A stretch of DNA of 64,000 bases. Origin: Eukaryota sp. TZLM1-RC. Its lineage: Eukaryota; Metamonada: BaSk clade. The notes under the pieces were generated by a model. The model made no database searches, had not been told where the DNA came from, and worked only from the letters and a program-made list of their open reading frames with translations. Position numbers and translations under genes: made by a program. The stretch covers positions 5,463,658 through 5,527,657 of the forward strand of contig JAUPSS010000004.1 in assembly GCA_040285825.1 (NCBI GenBank). The letters are read 5' to 3'. Below are positions 1 to 10,079 of the stretch, in pieces. Numbering within the stretch: the first letter of the stretch is position 1; every line of letters begins with the position of its first letter.

Positions 1-9
1 CTATTTATA

Positions 10-621
10 ATGAATAATTTACCAGATATCTCAAGTGACGTCAGAAGTGATGACGTAATACGTGATCTTTTTGAGCTTTCACCAAGGACTTTTCCTGACT
101 TTATTACCAATTTTGATACTCCTAGGCCAGTTTTTTTTAGTAAATGTGATTTTGGATCAGATTCACTAGATCAGAAATCAGAAAGTGAAGATCAAAAAGT
201 AGGTCAAAAAGAAGCAAATTTTACAGAAATCTTGGAAGGTCTTTTGAAAAGTGATTTGGAATTCAGTACTCTTGAAGCAGTTCTTCCTTCTATTCTAGAT
301 GTTTATCAACAATTGAATCAAATGAGCCAAGGTCAAAAAGAAGAAATTTTGGTAAAAGTCAAGAATTTTCTGAGCTCTTTACCACGTGGACACAAATATT
401 TCATTCATAGATCAATTTCTTTTCTTTTAATCATCCCAATTCTGTCTTATGTAAACCCGAATAGTAAGGAATTAATTGTCTTTTGTAAAAAAGCCAGAAG
501 TTTTTTGAATAGTTATCTTGATTTAATGGTATCAGAGGGTGTTTCTTTCGATGCCAAAGAATTAGTAAAGAAATACTGTGGACTTTTAGAACCTGATCAA
601 AAGAAAATCAGAATTGATTAG
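10..621 (+). CDS. hypothetical protein, 203 aa
   Basis: Single open frame from the ATG at 10 to a TAG stop. I do not recognise a family. The N-terminal third is acidic and Ser/Asp-rich, with a stretch rich in Lys, Gln and Glu around residues 55-70. The remainder looks helical, with one hydrophobic run near residues 138-150 that could be a buried helix or a single membrane segment. No signal peptide is seen. Codon use is AT-rich like the rest of the window. The gene lies at the window edge, so an upstream exon cannot be excluded, although the frame starts cleanly at an ATG. Its length and the absence of TE motifs make a real host gene more likely than chance. Confidence 0.55.
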   Translation: MNNLPDISSDVRSDDVIRDLFELSPRTFPDFITNFDTPRPVFFSKCDFGSDSLDQKSESEDQKVGQKEANFTEILEGLLKSDLEFSTLEAVLPSILDVYQQLNQMSQGQKEEILVKVKNFLSSLPRGHKYFIHRSISFLLIIPILSYVNPNSKELIVFCKKARSFLNSYLDLMVSEGVSFDAKELVKKYCGLLEPDQKKIRID

Positions 622-1070
622 GTTGAAACTATTTTTCATTTTAATTCTTTTAATTCTTTACAAATATATTGAAATAATTTCCTTTTAAATTTTATTAAGA
701 GCCTTTTTGTCAAACTACTCAGCATTTTGGAACATCATTTTTTTCTGTTGGTATTTTTTTGAATTGTCAACTTTTTTTCTTCTATAAGCTATCGAAATAT
801 CGAACTTTTTCTCTAAAAAATAATAAATGTGTATTCTTTTTATTGCTGAAATTAAACTTTATCAACCTATTGAAAATACTTGTAATTTAATTAAAAGGTA
901 ATTATTTTTAATTTAGTTGTTCAATTTTAAAATTAAGGATTAGTAGACAAGCAGCAGGGAAATCTTGATTTCTTATGAGAACTAATAAATCTTTTCTATT
1001 ATCGTCACTCTTTAGCTACTCTTCATAGTTTTATTTCTAGTTCAAGAAAATATTCAAAAAAATGAAGATC
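622..1070. other. AT-rich intergenic stretch
   Basis: Between the hypothetical gene and the first LINE scrap there are only T-rich and A-rich runs with frequent stops in all frames. I see no gene, RNA or repeat boundary here. Confidence 0.6.
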
Positions 1071-1074
1071 CACT

Positions 1075-1550
1075 GATGATATGAGATCCACTGATCTATG
1101 TAATGATTCTTTTATTCCAATGGCTCAATCAAAATATAGGAACCCCTTAACTGTTTCCGAAAAAGTCAAAATTGACAAATACAAAGCAAAATTGTTATCC
1201 TTGAATGCAGAATTGCATACTCATTATGTCCTCTGTCCATTTGCAGTTCCCCTTTATGGAACGCTTGGACCTCTTGCTTTGACTTTCCTGGATGATTTTG
1301 TTGAAATTGTGAAACAACATACTGGAAGAGTTTTTGACAAGAGTTTTTGGCAAAACAGAATTGTATTTTCAATTTTCAAAGGTGTTGTTCCCTTACTATC
1401 TTCAGCTTTGTTACCTCTTGGACGCGTTTATGAAAGAAAAACCTCCAGTCAATTGTTTTTGGCTGATTTGGGTTATGAAGACATAGAATTTTAACCAGGT
1501 CGTATCGTTTGTTTTTTATTGGAATAAATAAAAAAAGATATCAAAAAATG
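1075..1550 (+). mobile_element. non-LTR retrotransposon 3' fragment (type 1 tail)
   Basis: The open frame 1081-1494 encodes the last ~137 residues of a non-LTR retrotransposon protein. It begins inside the endonuclease region (RSTDLCNDS) and has the conserved tail KYKAKL, then HYVLCPFAVPLYGTLGPLAL, then RVFDKSFWQNRIVFSIFKG. The same tail recurs in the copies near 9.0, 10.2, 38.0 and 53.3 kb. After the stop there is a short A-rich 3' end with an AATAAA-like run (1525-1550). The RT and most of the endonuclease are missing, so it is a 5'-truncated dead copy. Its 3' end is nearly the same as the short tail at 55365-55460. Confidence 0.85.
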
Positions 1551-1559
1551 AATAATAAT

Positions 1560-1800
1560 AATTTCCTGATCATGCTTATCTTAGTCCATATTATGACAAT
1601 TTAGGCTGGACAAATGCCTCAATTCTTACTTCTTGTGCTTTTATCGGTGGATATCTTTTTATGGCGCTTCTGAATTCAATTTGCCATAATTAATAGATTA
1701 CCTCGGTTTTTCAATCGAGTAAGAGAAGCTTTAGCTAGACAGCAAGCAGATCAAGATTTTGTAGAGGAAATCTTGGTTCAAAGATTTTTGTCCCATTAGT
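1560..1800 (+). mobile_element. chimeric LINE scrap (type 2)
   Basis: About 240 bp in which a piece of the post-RT region (GWTNASILTSCAF, around 1605-1645) is joined directly to the extreme C-terminus of the same family (NRLPRF, then ARQQADQDFV, around 1690-1795). In the copy at 34.9-36.4 kb these two segments are about 1 kb apart, so an internal deletion or recombination made this piece. No intact frame remains. Confidence 0.7.
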
Positions 1801-2051
1801 TTTCAGTTTATTTTGTTAAGTGTGCAAGTTCAATCATTTATCAAAGAAAATGAATTAATTTTAGGCAAACGGGTCTAAAAAAAGATGGTTATTTGAATAG
1901 AAAGTTTCATTAAGAACAATAAGATGGTTAAAACATTTTTCAACTAAATTCTCTTGTGTTCACTTAAAATGATAATTTGGATAAAAAATTGTAGGACATG
2001 TTAGAAAAAAATAATGACTAGGGCTCAACAGAATGTGTTGAAGACTGCTTA

Positions 2052-2097
2052 CTGTAGAGCTTTACAGTTGTTATAGTTAAACTGTAAAACTCTACAG
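2052..2097. promoter_or_regulatory. 18-bp hairpin upstream of the NmrA-like gene
   Basis: CTGTAGAGCTTTACAGTT (2052-2069) pairs with 2080-2097 with one mismatch across a 10-nt loop. A second weak stem (TTGTAAA / TTTACAA) follows at about 2102-2121. It ends 54 bp before the start codon at 2152, so it lies in the probable promoter or 5' UTR. It could equally be the relic of a miniature transposon. Function is not known. Confidence 0.5.
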
Positions 2098-2151
2098 CTA
2101 TTGTAAAGCTCCTTTTACAATGTTCACAATCCATTTCATTTCATTTTTCAA

Positions 2152-3125
2152 ATGACAAAGACTGTTCTTGTATTTGGAGCTTCTGGACATCAAGGAGTAT
2201 GTTCTGTTTAAAGTAACCAAAGAAAGCATGTGTGGAACGACTATTCCAATCAGAGGAAAAGCCTAACATAAGAGCATTCTGTCGTTTCCGAAACGAAGAA
2301 GAGCATCAACACTTGGAAACTCTAGCACCAGATGTCAACCGTTTACAATGCTTTCAAGGAGATATTAAGAACCCAGAACACACAAGAAAAGCAATGACTC
2401 ACTGCAGTTCCGTAGTCATCATACTTCAACCTTCCCAGCTCTCTGATGACATTGAAGAAGGATGTCGAATGGAAACTGAAATAGGAAAACGTCTTGTATA
2501 TGAATGTATTGATGCTAGTGTGAGAAATATCGTCTATTCTTCTGTATGCGGAGCTGGTCAAAATGACCAAGTGCCTCATTTCTGGAGCAAAAAACTTATT
2601 GAAAGAGAATTAGAAAAGAACCGTGAATCGTTCAACAGTGTACAGATCGTGAGGCCTGTTTGGTTCTTCGAAAACTTTGATATTGTACCTGAAATTAGTC
2701 AGGAAATACAACAAAATGAAACCTTTACTACTCCCCTATCTTCTAGAGTCAAGCTGCCGTTGATCTCAGTTAGAGATGTTGGTTATATCCTGGCCGATTG
2801 TTCTGTTGCTCCAAGATTGCTGGATGCTCACAACAATATTCTTGAATGTTGCGTAGAAGAACTGCCTGTTGTGGAGATGGCTGAGCTTTGTGGTTTCAAG
2901 TATGAACAATGTTCACCTGAAAAATTCACACCTGCATACCAAAAGATGTTTCAACTGATTTATGAGGAACAACGAATCCATCCAAGTACCATTGACACCT
3001 TGAGATTGCTTCCAACTTCTTTATCTTTCAGAGATTGGGCTTATAGTAAGTATCCCGGAAGATTGAAGGCTATTCAGCCTCAGAAGGAACAGCAGTCATT
3101 ATTTGCTGGAATTTCTACACAGTAG
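2152..3125 (+). CDS. NmrA-like NAD(P)-binding protein (two exons)
   Basis: Spliced as 2152-2196 joined to 2223-3125, this encodes 315 residues, the usual size for NmrA/HSCARG-type proteins. Exon 1 gives the dinucleotide-binding motif FGASGHQG (residues 8-15) after a beta strand. Exon 2 continues with the second strand and the Arg-containing turn that typically discriminates NADP (IRAFCRFRNEE), then VVIILQPSQ, then the YSSVCGAG strand. These proteins are atypical short-chain dehydrogenases that act as redox sensors or regulators, often without catalysis; the Tyr-Lys catalytic pair is not obvious here. The intron at 2197-2222 is only 26 nt. It is required because the glycine motif and the rest of the protein are in different frames and the first frame stops within it. 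The start is the first ATG and fits the domain N-terminus exactly. No neighbouring gene suggests a specific partner. Confidence 0.9.
2197..2222 (+). other. 26-nt spliceosomal-type intron
   Basis: Starts GTATGT, ends AG, and contains TAAC 5-8 nt before the 3' end as a possible branch site. Removing it joins GHQG to KACVERLF in frame. The position follows from reading frame and protein family, not from transcript data. Confidence 0.8.
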
Positions 3126-4055
3126 TTTGTCTTTGAACACTAAAAAGTTTGTTTCGTTGCAAAATTACACTGCTTCAACATATAAATTTATATACGTCAC
3201 AATTTTATCAGAATTTAACATTGTTCGGTCGTGTGTGATGGGTGCGGCGTGCGTCCGGAGTTCGCACTGCAATTTATTTTTTTACTTGCCCTAAGTACTT
3301 TTCGATTTTTTCGGTAGACGTTGGTACAATTCAAAAAATTAATGTGATGCAGCTTATAACAATTTCAAATTTAATTGAGAGAATAAGACAACACAAAGTT
3401 CAACAAAATTCAAAATTCCACAACCTTCTTTTGACCATGAAGTTCTTGCAAAGATTTAGTACTTGAAGGACGTTTGATCGTGAAATTCTGCTGCATCAAC
3501 TGTCTTGACGATTATAGAATCTCAAGTCAACGGTATGTTGTAAGCTTACCGATCATTTTCATATACATAGGAAACAATTTAAAGGTGTACTTGAGTAATT
3601 AAAATCAAGTTGTATTTAATATCATAATCTACAAAATACCGAAGCAGATGGAAAAACGACTTTCAACTAAAATCCAATTACAACATACATAACGAATCAA
3701 TTACACAATTGGAGCGCTGATCTTTTTCATTTCCTGTCAAGAATTGAAAGAAAGAAAGAATTAAATCAAATAATTACGCTGTGGTTTTCACTGGTCGTCT
3801 GGCGAGTCTTTGTATGTCGACTCCATGTAACAGAAGGTCAAAAGTAAGACCTCCCATATGAGTGGTATAGTTAAAAGGTTGGTGGTAAAAGATTTATTTG
3901 ATGAAAAAAAAATTCACACCAAAATGCAACCAGAATGAAAACCACAGTGGCAACATCAGAAATCACATTTTGAGTTGAAATCCTCTAAATCAGGAAGGAA
4001 ACCTGATCACGTGATACTATCATGATCTACTATTACTCTTTCTAAACTGGAATTC
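3126..4055. other. intergenic, no gene seen
   Basis: About 930 bp between the NmrA-like and ABCG genes. Short frames here lack domain signals. A 12-bp inverted repeat (CTGTGGTTTTCA near 3780, its complement near 3934) is the only structure noted. It may be chance or a miniature-element relic. Confidence 0.5.
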
Positions 4056-6033
4056 ATGGATGTGTTGGAGTGGGATATGGTAACATATAATGTTGGCAAA
4101 AAAGGAAAAGAAAAGACACTACTAGATAGTAGCTTTGGGCGGGCAACTACTGGTGAGCTGTTAGCAATTTTAGGTAACGTTGCGTTGTAGTCAACAGCTG
4201 ACAGTAGGACCTTCTGGTTGTGGGAAAACAACACTGCTGAATGCACTGGGAGGCAGAATTCGGGCCAAAGGACGTCTTGCATTCAATGGAGGTGTTTTAA
4301 AGGCAGGTGATACTGTCTTTATTACACAGGACGATGTGGTCTATGATGCTTTGACTCCCCGCGAAGCTCTCAAGTTCTCTGCAGCATTAAGGGACAAGTC
4401 AAAAATCCTTTCATCAGAAAATATTAATGAAAGGGTAGACACCTCCTTGAATGAATATAACCTTTTCAATATCGCCGACACTGTTATTGGTGACCCATCT
4501 GCTAAGAACCACATCTCTGGAGGGGAACGCAAAAGAGTGTGTATTGCTAGTGGCATGATGAGTGATGCACCAGTTGTTTTGGTTGACGGTTATGTTCCAT
4601 ACTATGAATTCACTTATCACAGAACCCACATCTGGTTTGGATAGTTATTCTGCCTTAGAGGGTTTGAATCTCTCTTCTTAATAATCTCAGTAGTGCGAAT
4701 TCTCAAGAGAGTATGTGCACAGAAAATTTGTGTTTGTGTTATACATCAGCCCAGTACCGAACTCTTCTACGAGTTTCATCGTGTTATTATTCTGGGAAAT
4801 CAAGGTCATGTATACTACTTTGGAACTCCTCAAGATCTAAGTTCAACCATGGAAGAGGTGTCTTTACCTCAACCTGAACACGTTTCTCCTCAAGAACATG
4901 GTATAAATGTAGTTACTCCTCAAAAGAGTGAAGCATCCGAGCAACAATTGAATCATTTGGAGCGACTGGCGTATCAGCAAATGCAAGCAAGACAACCCGG
5001 CGTTACAGAAGACGATCAATACAAGCCATCTCAGAACCGAACCGGGAACAGTCTTTACCCTCCAACATCACGTCAGTTCAAATTCCTATTTTGGCGCAAT
5101 ATCTTGAACTTTAAGCGCAATCCGATGTTTTTTTCACTTAGACTTGGTTCCTCCATATGGGTCGGTCTACTAGCTGGTTTAGTGTTCCTCAATCTCGGAT
5201 TTACACAAACGGGTGCTCGCAGTCGCCAAGGGGCTCTTATTTTTGTGCTTTTATCCACTGCGTTTTCATCACAGCAAGGTGTGCTTACATATTTCCCGAC
5301 AGAGAGATTGATCTTCATGAGGGAGAAGTATGAAGGACTGTACAATGCGAGGACCTACTTCATGGCTAGAACAGCTACTGACATTCCGGCAGAAATTGTT
5401 TTCCCATTCCTCACCGTGGCTATTGCATACTGGATGATAGGCTTGCGACCGGGATTTCAGAGGTTCTTGCTCCTTGCTCTGTTGACAATGATGGTCGTCA
5501 TGGCTGCTGAAAGTTTAGGATTGTTCATTTCGGCGGTAACGGGATCATTACAGACAGCTTTGATTATTACACCCAATGTACTGTTTTCGTTTTGTTGTTT
5601 TTTGTTGACCTCAGATTCTTGTCTTGCTAATGCTTTTCTCTGGTTTTTTCCTAACTCTGGACAATGTTCCACCATATTTTGCATGGTATATTATCATAGA
5701 CTTTCTTATTCAAGGGTTCCTCCTATCAGCTACATCAGATGGGCATTTAATGCAGCAGCTATCAGCGAATTTCGGGGCCAAGAGTTTTATTGTGCTCCTG
5801 GTGAGACTGTGGGCGATATCTGCCCTATAACTGATGGATCAGTTGTGCTAGCTCAATTGGGAATTGGTACATTTTCTATCTTTGTATCCATTATCTTTCT
5901 GTTGACTATAATTGTTACATTACGAATTTTGACCTACCTTTGGCTTGAATTCTTTGTTAAAATTGATCCAAAGGGACGAGATATGCGACCCGATTATCAA
6001 AACCCCATTTTACAAGGATTTGAAGTGGTTTAA
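4056..6033 (+). CDS. ABCG-type half-transporter (six exons)
   Basis: Joined exons 4056-4173, 4208-4588, 4623-4661, 4691-5577, 5615-5685 and 5715-6033 give 604 residues, the normal size of an ABCG half-transporter (nucleotide-binding domain first, then membrane domain). Seen motifs: Walker A GPSGCGKT (40-47), Q-loop ITQDD (Gln 80), signature ISGGERKRV (142-150), Walker B plus D-loop VVLVDEPTSGLD (162-173), H-loop CVIHQPS (His 198), and the family motif GNQGHVYYFG just after. The membrane domain starts near residue 332 and has about six hydrophobic helices. The pre-TM6 loop with FFLTLDNVPPYFAW and SYIRWAFNA is typical. All catalytic residues are present, so it should be a working ATPase that dimerises to export lipids, sterols or xenobiotics; the substrate cannot be told. 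Five tiny introns are needed to keep the frame. The start is the first ATG after an in-frame stop; an extra 5' exon is possible because the N-terminus is short. Confidence 0.92.
4174..4207 (+). other. 34-nt intron in the ABCG gene
   Basis: GTAACG...GTAG. It interrupts the Walker A loop between LAIL and PSGCGKT. Removal restores LAILGPSGCGKTT in frame. Confidence 0.85.
4589..4622 (+). other. 34-nt intron in the ABCG gene
   Basis: GTTATG...CACAG. It interrupts Walker B. Removal restores VVLVDEPTSGLD, which is otherwise split between two frames. Confidence 0.85.
4662..4690 (+). other. 29-nt intron in the ABCG gene
   Basis: GTTTGA...CTCAG. Removal joins SYSALE to VVRILKRV, the standard helix after the D-loop. 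Only 39 bp separate it from the preceding intron. Confidence 0.8.
5578..5614 (+). other. 37-nt intron in the ABCG gene
   Basis: GTACTG, a T-rich interior with TTGAC, then CTCAG. Removal joins LIITPN to ILVLLMLFSGFF in the membrane domain. Confidence 0.78.
5686..5714 (+). other. 29-nt intron in the ABCG gene
   Basis: GTATAT...CAAG. Removal joins PPYFAW to VPPISYIRWAF. The six-exon model then totals 1815 nt, an exact multiple of three. Confidence 0.75.
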
Positions 6034-7325
6034 AGTTGAGTCTTATTCTTCTGTATTCTTATCAAATAATCCTCAAATAATACCTCCTAATAAAAGAAAT
6101 AAGAGTAATATACAAGCAAAAGGTACGTCTTGATCAAAGGCAACATCCACGTTTTTATATAAGTTTGACATCCATTAATTGAAATTAAAGAATAATACTG
6201 TATCTCCTAAAAAGAAGCTGGGCCTAAATACAATTCTGGAAATTCTGCGGCTTGTATTTGGGTAATTACAGAAATTGAAAAGTCTGGCGACTTATCCAGA
6301 AGAATGAACATGCTGGATAGAATTATAAAATTAACATATCATAGAGCAAACAAATAGTCGGGAAAAGAAAATAAATAAATAAATAAATCAAGACAATAAA
6401 TTCAAATGGTTGGTAAATGACTCTGATGAGCAGATCCTTGAAAACCAGAATTGATGAAAAAAGATGGAGGACAAGGTATATTGAGGCAGATAACGATAGG
6501 ATCAATATGATAGAGTCCAACAAAATGACAATAAATAATGGCAAATACTGATTTCTCAGCGTTTGCTGCAAATTAAACAAATTTTATTGATTTTTCCAAG
6601 TTTGTGGACGCCAAACTTTGGCAAATTTTTTGACAATTGATTTTTATAGACTTGACATGTGGAACATTCATAAAAAGCAAACTTTTGTTCATAAGCAAAA
6701 AACCAAAAATTTTCTATTGAAAAAACCTTGTGCAATAGCTTGGCAATCCGAAAGATACTTTAATACTGATGGGGTATTATGGTAAAAACGGCTTCCAAAA
6801 TTTGAAACATCAGAGGCCTACTTGACGAATTGGATGGATTCAATTCGTCATCCATTTCTGAAAAAAAATGGATTTGAAGTATTGGTGATTAATGAAGCTT
6901 TCACTTGGAAAAATGTCCTGTGTGTTTTGAAAAGATTGCTACGTTTTTAAAGGTGTTCAATCCCAGATTTTTTAAGAAAAAAATGCTCCTTTACTACTTG
7001 TTTACTACTTGTAAATTGATAAGCTTGTAATAGTGAGAGTTGTAACTTCAGTAACAAAGGCTCACCAAAGTTTTTTCAATATTGATAAGCTGGGTTGTCT
7101 GAATATGTTAGCAATTAATGAAGCCAGAATGAATCGCAATGAAAGGCCTCAGTATCTGTGTAGTAGATAGTTTTCGTAATTATTCCACACGAAAATTGAT
7201 CATGTATTTGTGGGGAATTCCCACATATATAGCGAGCTGTTTTGATTACATCATTGCTCAATTATTGTGGTGAGTTACTGAAGCTTGGTAGTTCTCAAAT
7301 GATATGGAGAACCGCTGATTCCGCT
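6034..7325. other. intergenic, no gene seen
   Basis: About 1.3 kb after the ABCG stop. It holds an AAAT microsatellite (around 6369-6390) and AT-rich DNA. The only longer frame is an antisense hydrophobic one that looks like low-complexity translation. Confidence 0.5.
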
Positions 7326-9195
7326 GATCTTCATTGAAATGCTCCCAGTGCTTACTCTTCTTCCCCTTCTGAAATCAATAATCTTTGTTGTCCGTTCTGC
7401 AGAAAAACCGTTAGAAATTCAAGAAATGGTCGTACAATTTTGTTATGTACCAATTGTAAAATTGCTGATATTGTTCGACCACCAATTCAGATGCCAGTGG
7501 AAACCAGTCCCGCCAATACAATTCCTTTTTCAATGGAAATGTTCACTTTCACTTCCGAATTAAGAAACAATAAGAGGAATATTTCGTCCTGGAAAAATTT
7601 TTCCAGCAATAACAAAAAATGTTTTAAAAAATTCTGGAATGAAAAGAATCGGAAAATCAAAAGTTATCCAAAAGTTGTGCTTACCTGGTCGTTATGAAGC
7701 TGCAAAACAGTCCTTGTTTTCCTCTTCTTTGGCTGATGCAAATTCTGAAACTCTTGAAAAACTTCAGAAGTTGCATCCTTAAGAAAATTTCAAGTGTATC
7801 AAGCCTGATGTTTGTACTGTTTGGATTAAAAATTCCAAAGCCATATCAAGAATACCAAAAGAAAAAGTTGCAGGCCCATCTGGAATTTCTTTTGATAAGT
7901 TGAAAATAACGTGCTTCAGTGTCCCTGAAATTGCTGATGATTTTGCCAATTCTTTTCATCAATGAATTGGTTCGAAAATTGATCCTCCATTTGAATTATT
8001 ATCTGCACGTTTGATTTCTGATTTATTTTGCTGATTTATTGGATGTAGAACCAGGAATGTCAAAAATTACTTATTTTCGGCAGCAAATTTTGGTAGTATA
8101 GGGTTTACAAAATCTCCTATTTTGTGTCAATCAGCATTTCTGGGTGGAGGCAAGAATTTTATCTATGATTTTTCTCGTAGATTTCCTGAAGATTCTCATT
8201 TGTTAGTTCCCAGTTACAGTCCATATTTGAAGGAGTTATCTTGTGAACTCGATAGATTGCCACCACAAATCTGGACAAAATGTTTTCCCTCATCAATTCA
8301 AGAAATTCCGAACCGATCTCTTTTTAATTTGCAGTTTTGATGTAGAAAGCTTCAACAAAAATTGTCAAAGATTTTTGAAAGCTTGGATTTTGCTGTTAAA
8401 CTTGGCTTGGTTAAAACAAGAATTCCGCATTTGCAAATCTTTTACAAGATTTTTGTGATAGTACTTCTTCTGCTTTAGTAACAACAATTCCTCAAGTTTT
8501 TCGTACTTTTTTAACTGATTCTTACTGGACTTTGAATATAAAATTTCGCTCCTTTATCTGATCTGTTGATTTGCCTCATAATCTAATTTGTAAATCCAAA
8601 TTGTAAACATTTTATTACTTTTAGAAGCAAGGTTCGCGATGCTGTAAGAGACCAATTATATTGTATGTGTAAATCTCATAAAATTGAATCCTTTTTGGAA
8701 CCTCTGTTGTCAAATCTGTTTGATACTGAAAATGATTTTCATTAGAATAATAGAGGTGATGTCATATTACCTGGATTGGATGGAACCTTCACTTTATTGG
8801 ATGTAATGTCTGTTGATCCTTGTAATGCCTCAAATGAAAGGCTTGTTAATTCTGAAATTCATAATCCTCATTCAAATGCTGAAAATCCCAATCAAAAAAT
8901 ACAGTGAAAAATTGTCCACCCAGGAGCATGCACAATACAATTTGTATCCATTTGTTTTTTCTTTATTTGGTTCATTTGCTCCCACGGCTATACCCTTTTT
9001 GGCAGAATGTCAAATTATTGTAAAGAGAAGAACTGACAGAAATTTCAACAGATTGTTTTGGCAAAATAGAATTGTGTTTTCTATATTTAAGATGATGTTG
9101 ACAATGGTTTCTGATGCTTTGCTCTTTCTTGGAAATCATCAAAGTAGAGTTGCATCTAATTGTTTTGTTAGGGAAAGATGGATTATTTAAATGTT
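7326..9195 (+). mobile_element. degraded LINE with RT core deleted (type 1)
   Basis: The N-terminal part (7390-7470) carries a Cys-rich segment with CPFCRKTV and CTNC, a likely nucleic-acid-binding knuckle. The palm-proximal stretch follows (KVAGPSGISFDKLK, about 7865-7910). It then jumps straight to the post-RT region (SAFLGGGKNFIYDFSRRFPEDSHLL, about 8130-8205), so the catalytic RT block present in the 53-55 kb copy is missing. The endonuclease region NRGDVILPGLDGTF (about 8750-8795) and the tail NRLFWQNRIVFSIFK end near 9090. Many frameshifts and stops are present. It is a dead internal-deletion copy in the same orientation as the flanking host genes. Confidence 0.85.
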
Positions 9196-9204
9196 GGTTT
9201 CAAA

Positions 9205-9290
9205 TTACATTTACATATACATATATTATAGATATATTACATTATTATATCATTATCATTATCATTATTATTATATACATATATTGAAAT
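9205..9290. repeat. AT/ATC microsatellite
   Basis: Runs of ATAT and tandem CATTAT follow the LINE 3' end and separate it from the next, inverted LINE copy. Likely the expanded 3' tail of the element at 7.3-9.2 kb. Confidence 0.6.
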
Positions 9291-9309
9291 TTCTTTGAAC
9301 TACATTTTT

Positions 9310-9990
9310 ATTTATTTTCAAAAATACAGACTAAAAATCATTATCTTCAAAACAAGCTTCAACACCATCAAAACGTACAACGGCAATGTTTTCGTAATGA
9401 GCACTGACAGACATCAGAGCTTTCGAAATCATTAAGAAATTGCTTTAAAAATAATAAAAACAACACAATCCAACCACAAAAGACGAGCAAAACGCTCAGT
9501 CAGTTTTCTTTTTACAAGATTTTCAAAATCATCAATAAAAGTCATTGCAGTTTTTCCAAGACGTCCATACAAAGATATAGCAAAGAAGCAAATTTGGTGA
9601 TCAGCATGACGAACATGTTTCAATTCTTTTGAAGAATTTGGGTGTTTCTATCGTTTCTACAATTCTGAATCATCAAGGCAAGATACTTCGGTGTGCATTT
9701 TTCAAGGAATTTTTCTTGCAAACATCCACTTTTACGACATCAACAACATTCAAGACATCATTAAATGAAGGCAAAACAACATCAGCACGTCGTTTTCGTA
9801 ATTCTGAATCTCTTACGCTTTCATTTATATCAAGAGACCTCAGCAAAGGTTCTACAAATGCTTCGAAATAATAGGATTTGCACATTGCATGGATTTGATC
9901 TTTGACAGCATCATGCAAAGTGGAACGAAGAAATAAATCTATTGCAATTGAATAAATGTGATAATGTCAAACCAGCTCCACATTTGCAAA
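9310..9990 (-). mobile_element. LINE C-terminal fragment (type 3)
   Basis: Antisense frames around 9673-9918 and 9432-9623 encode the zinc-knuckle-proximal HDAVKDQIHAMCKSY, the endonuclease signature RADVVLPSF with its second Asp 13 residues later (VVDVVKVD), and a tail with PFAISLYGRLGKTA-like residues ending FIIFK. The same family recurs at 39010-39590. It is frameshifted and lacks RT. Confidence 0.8.
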
Positions 9991-10079
9991 ACAGATCATT
10001 GGACAATTCAAAACCCCATAAGACAGCAACGCATTCTCATAGCTGTGGTCCATTGATCGTCATTTAAAAATATACCATT

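Noticed and set aside
3200-3470. Short plus-strand frames after the NmrA-like gene
   Set aside because: They overlap each other, lack motifs and lie in the likely 3' UTR.
6323-6580. Antisense hydrophobic frame of 85 residues
   Set aside because: Low-complexity Ile/Leu/Phe composition from AT-rich DNA with an AAAT microsatellite inside. No start context, homologue or neighbour supports it.
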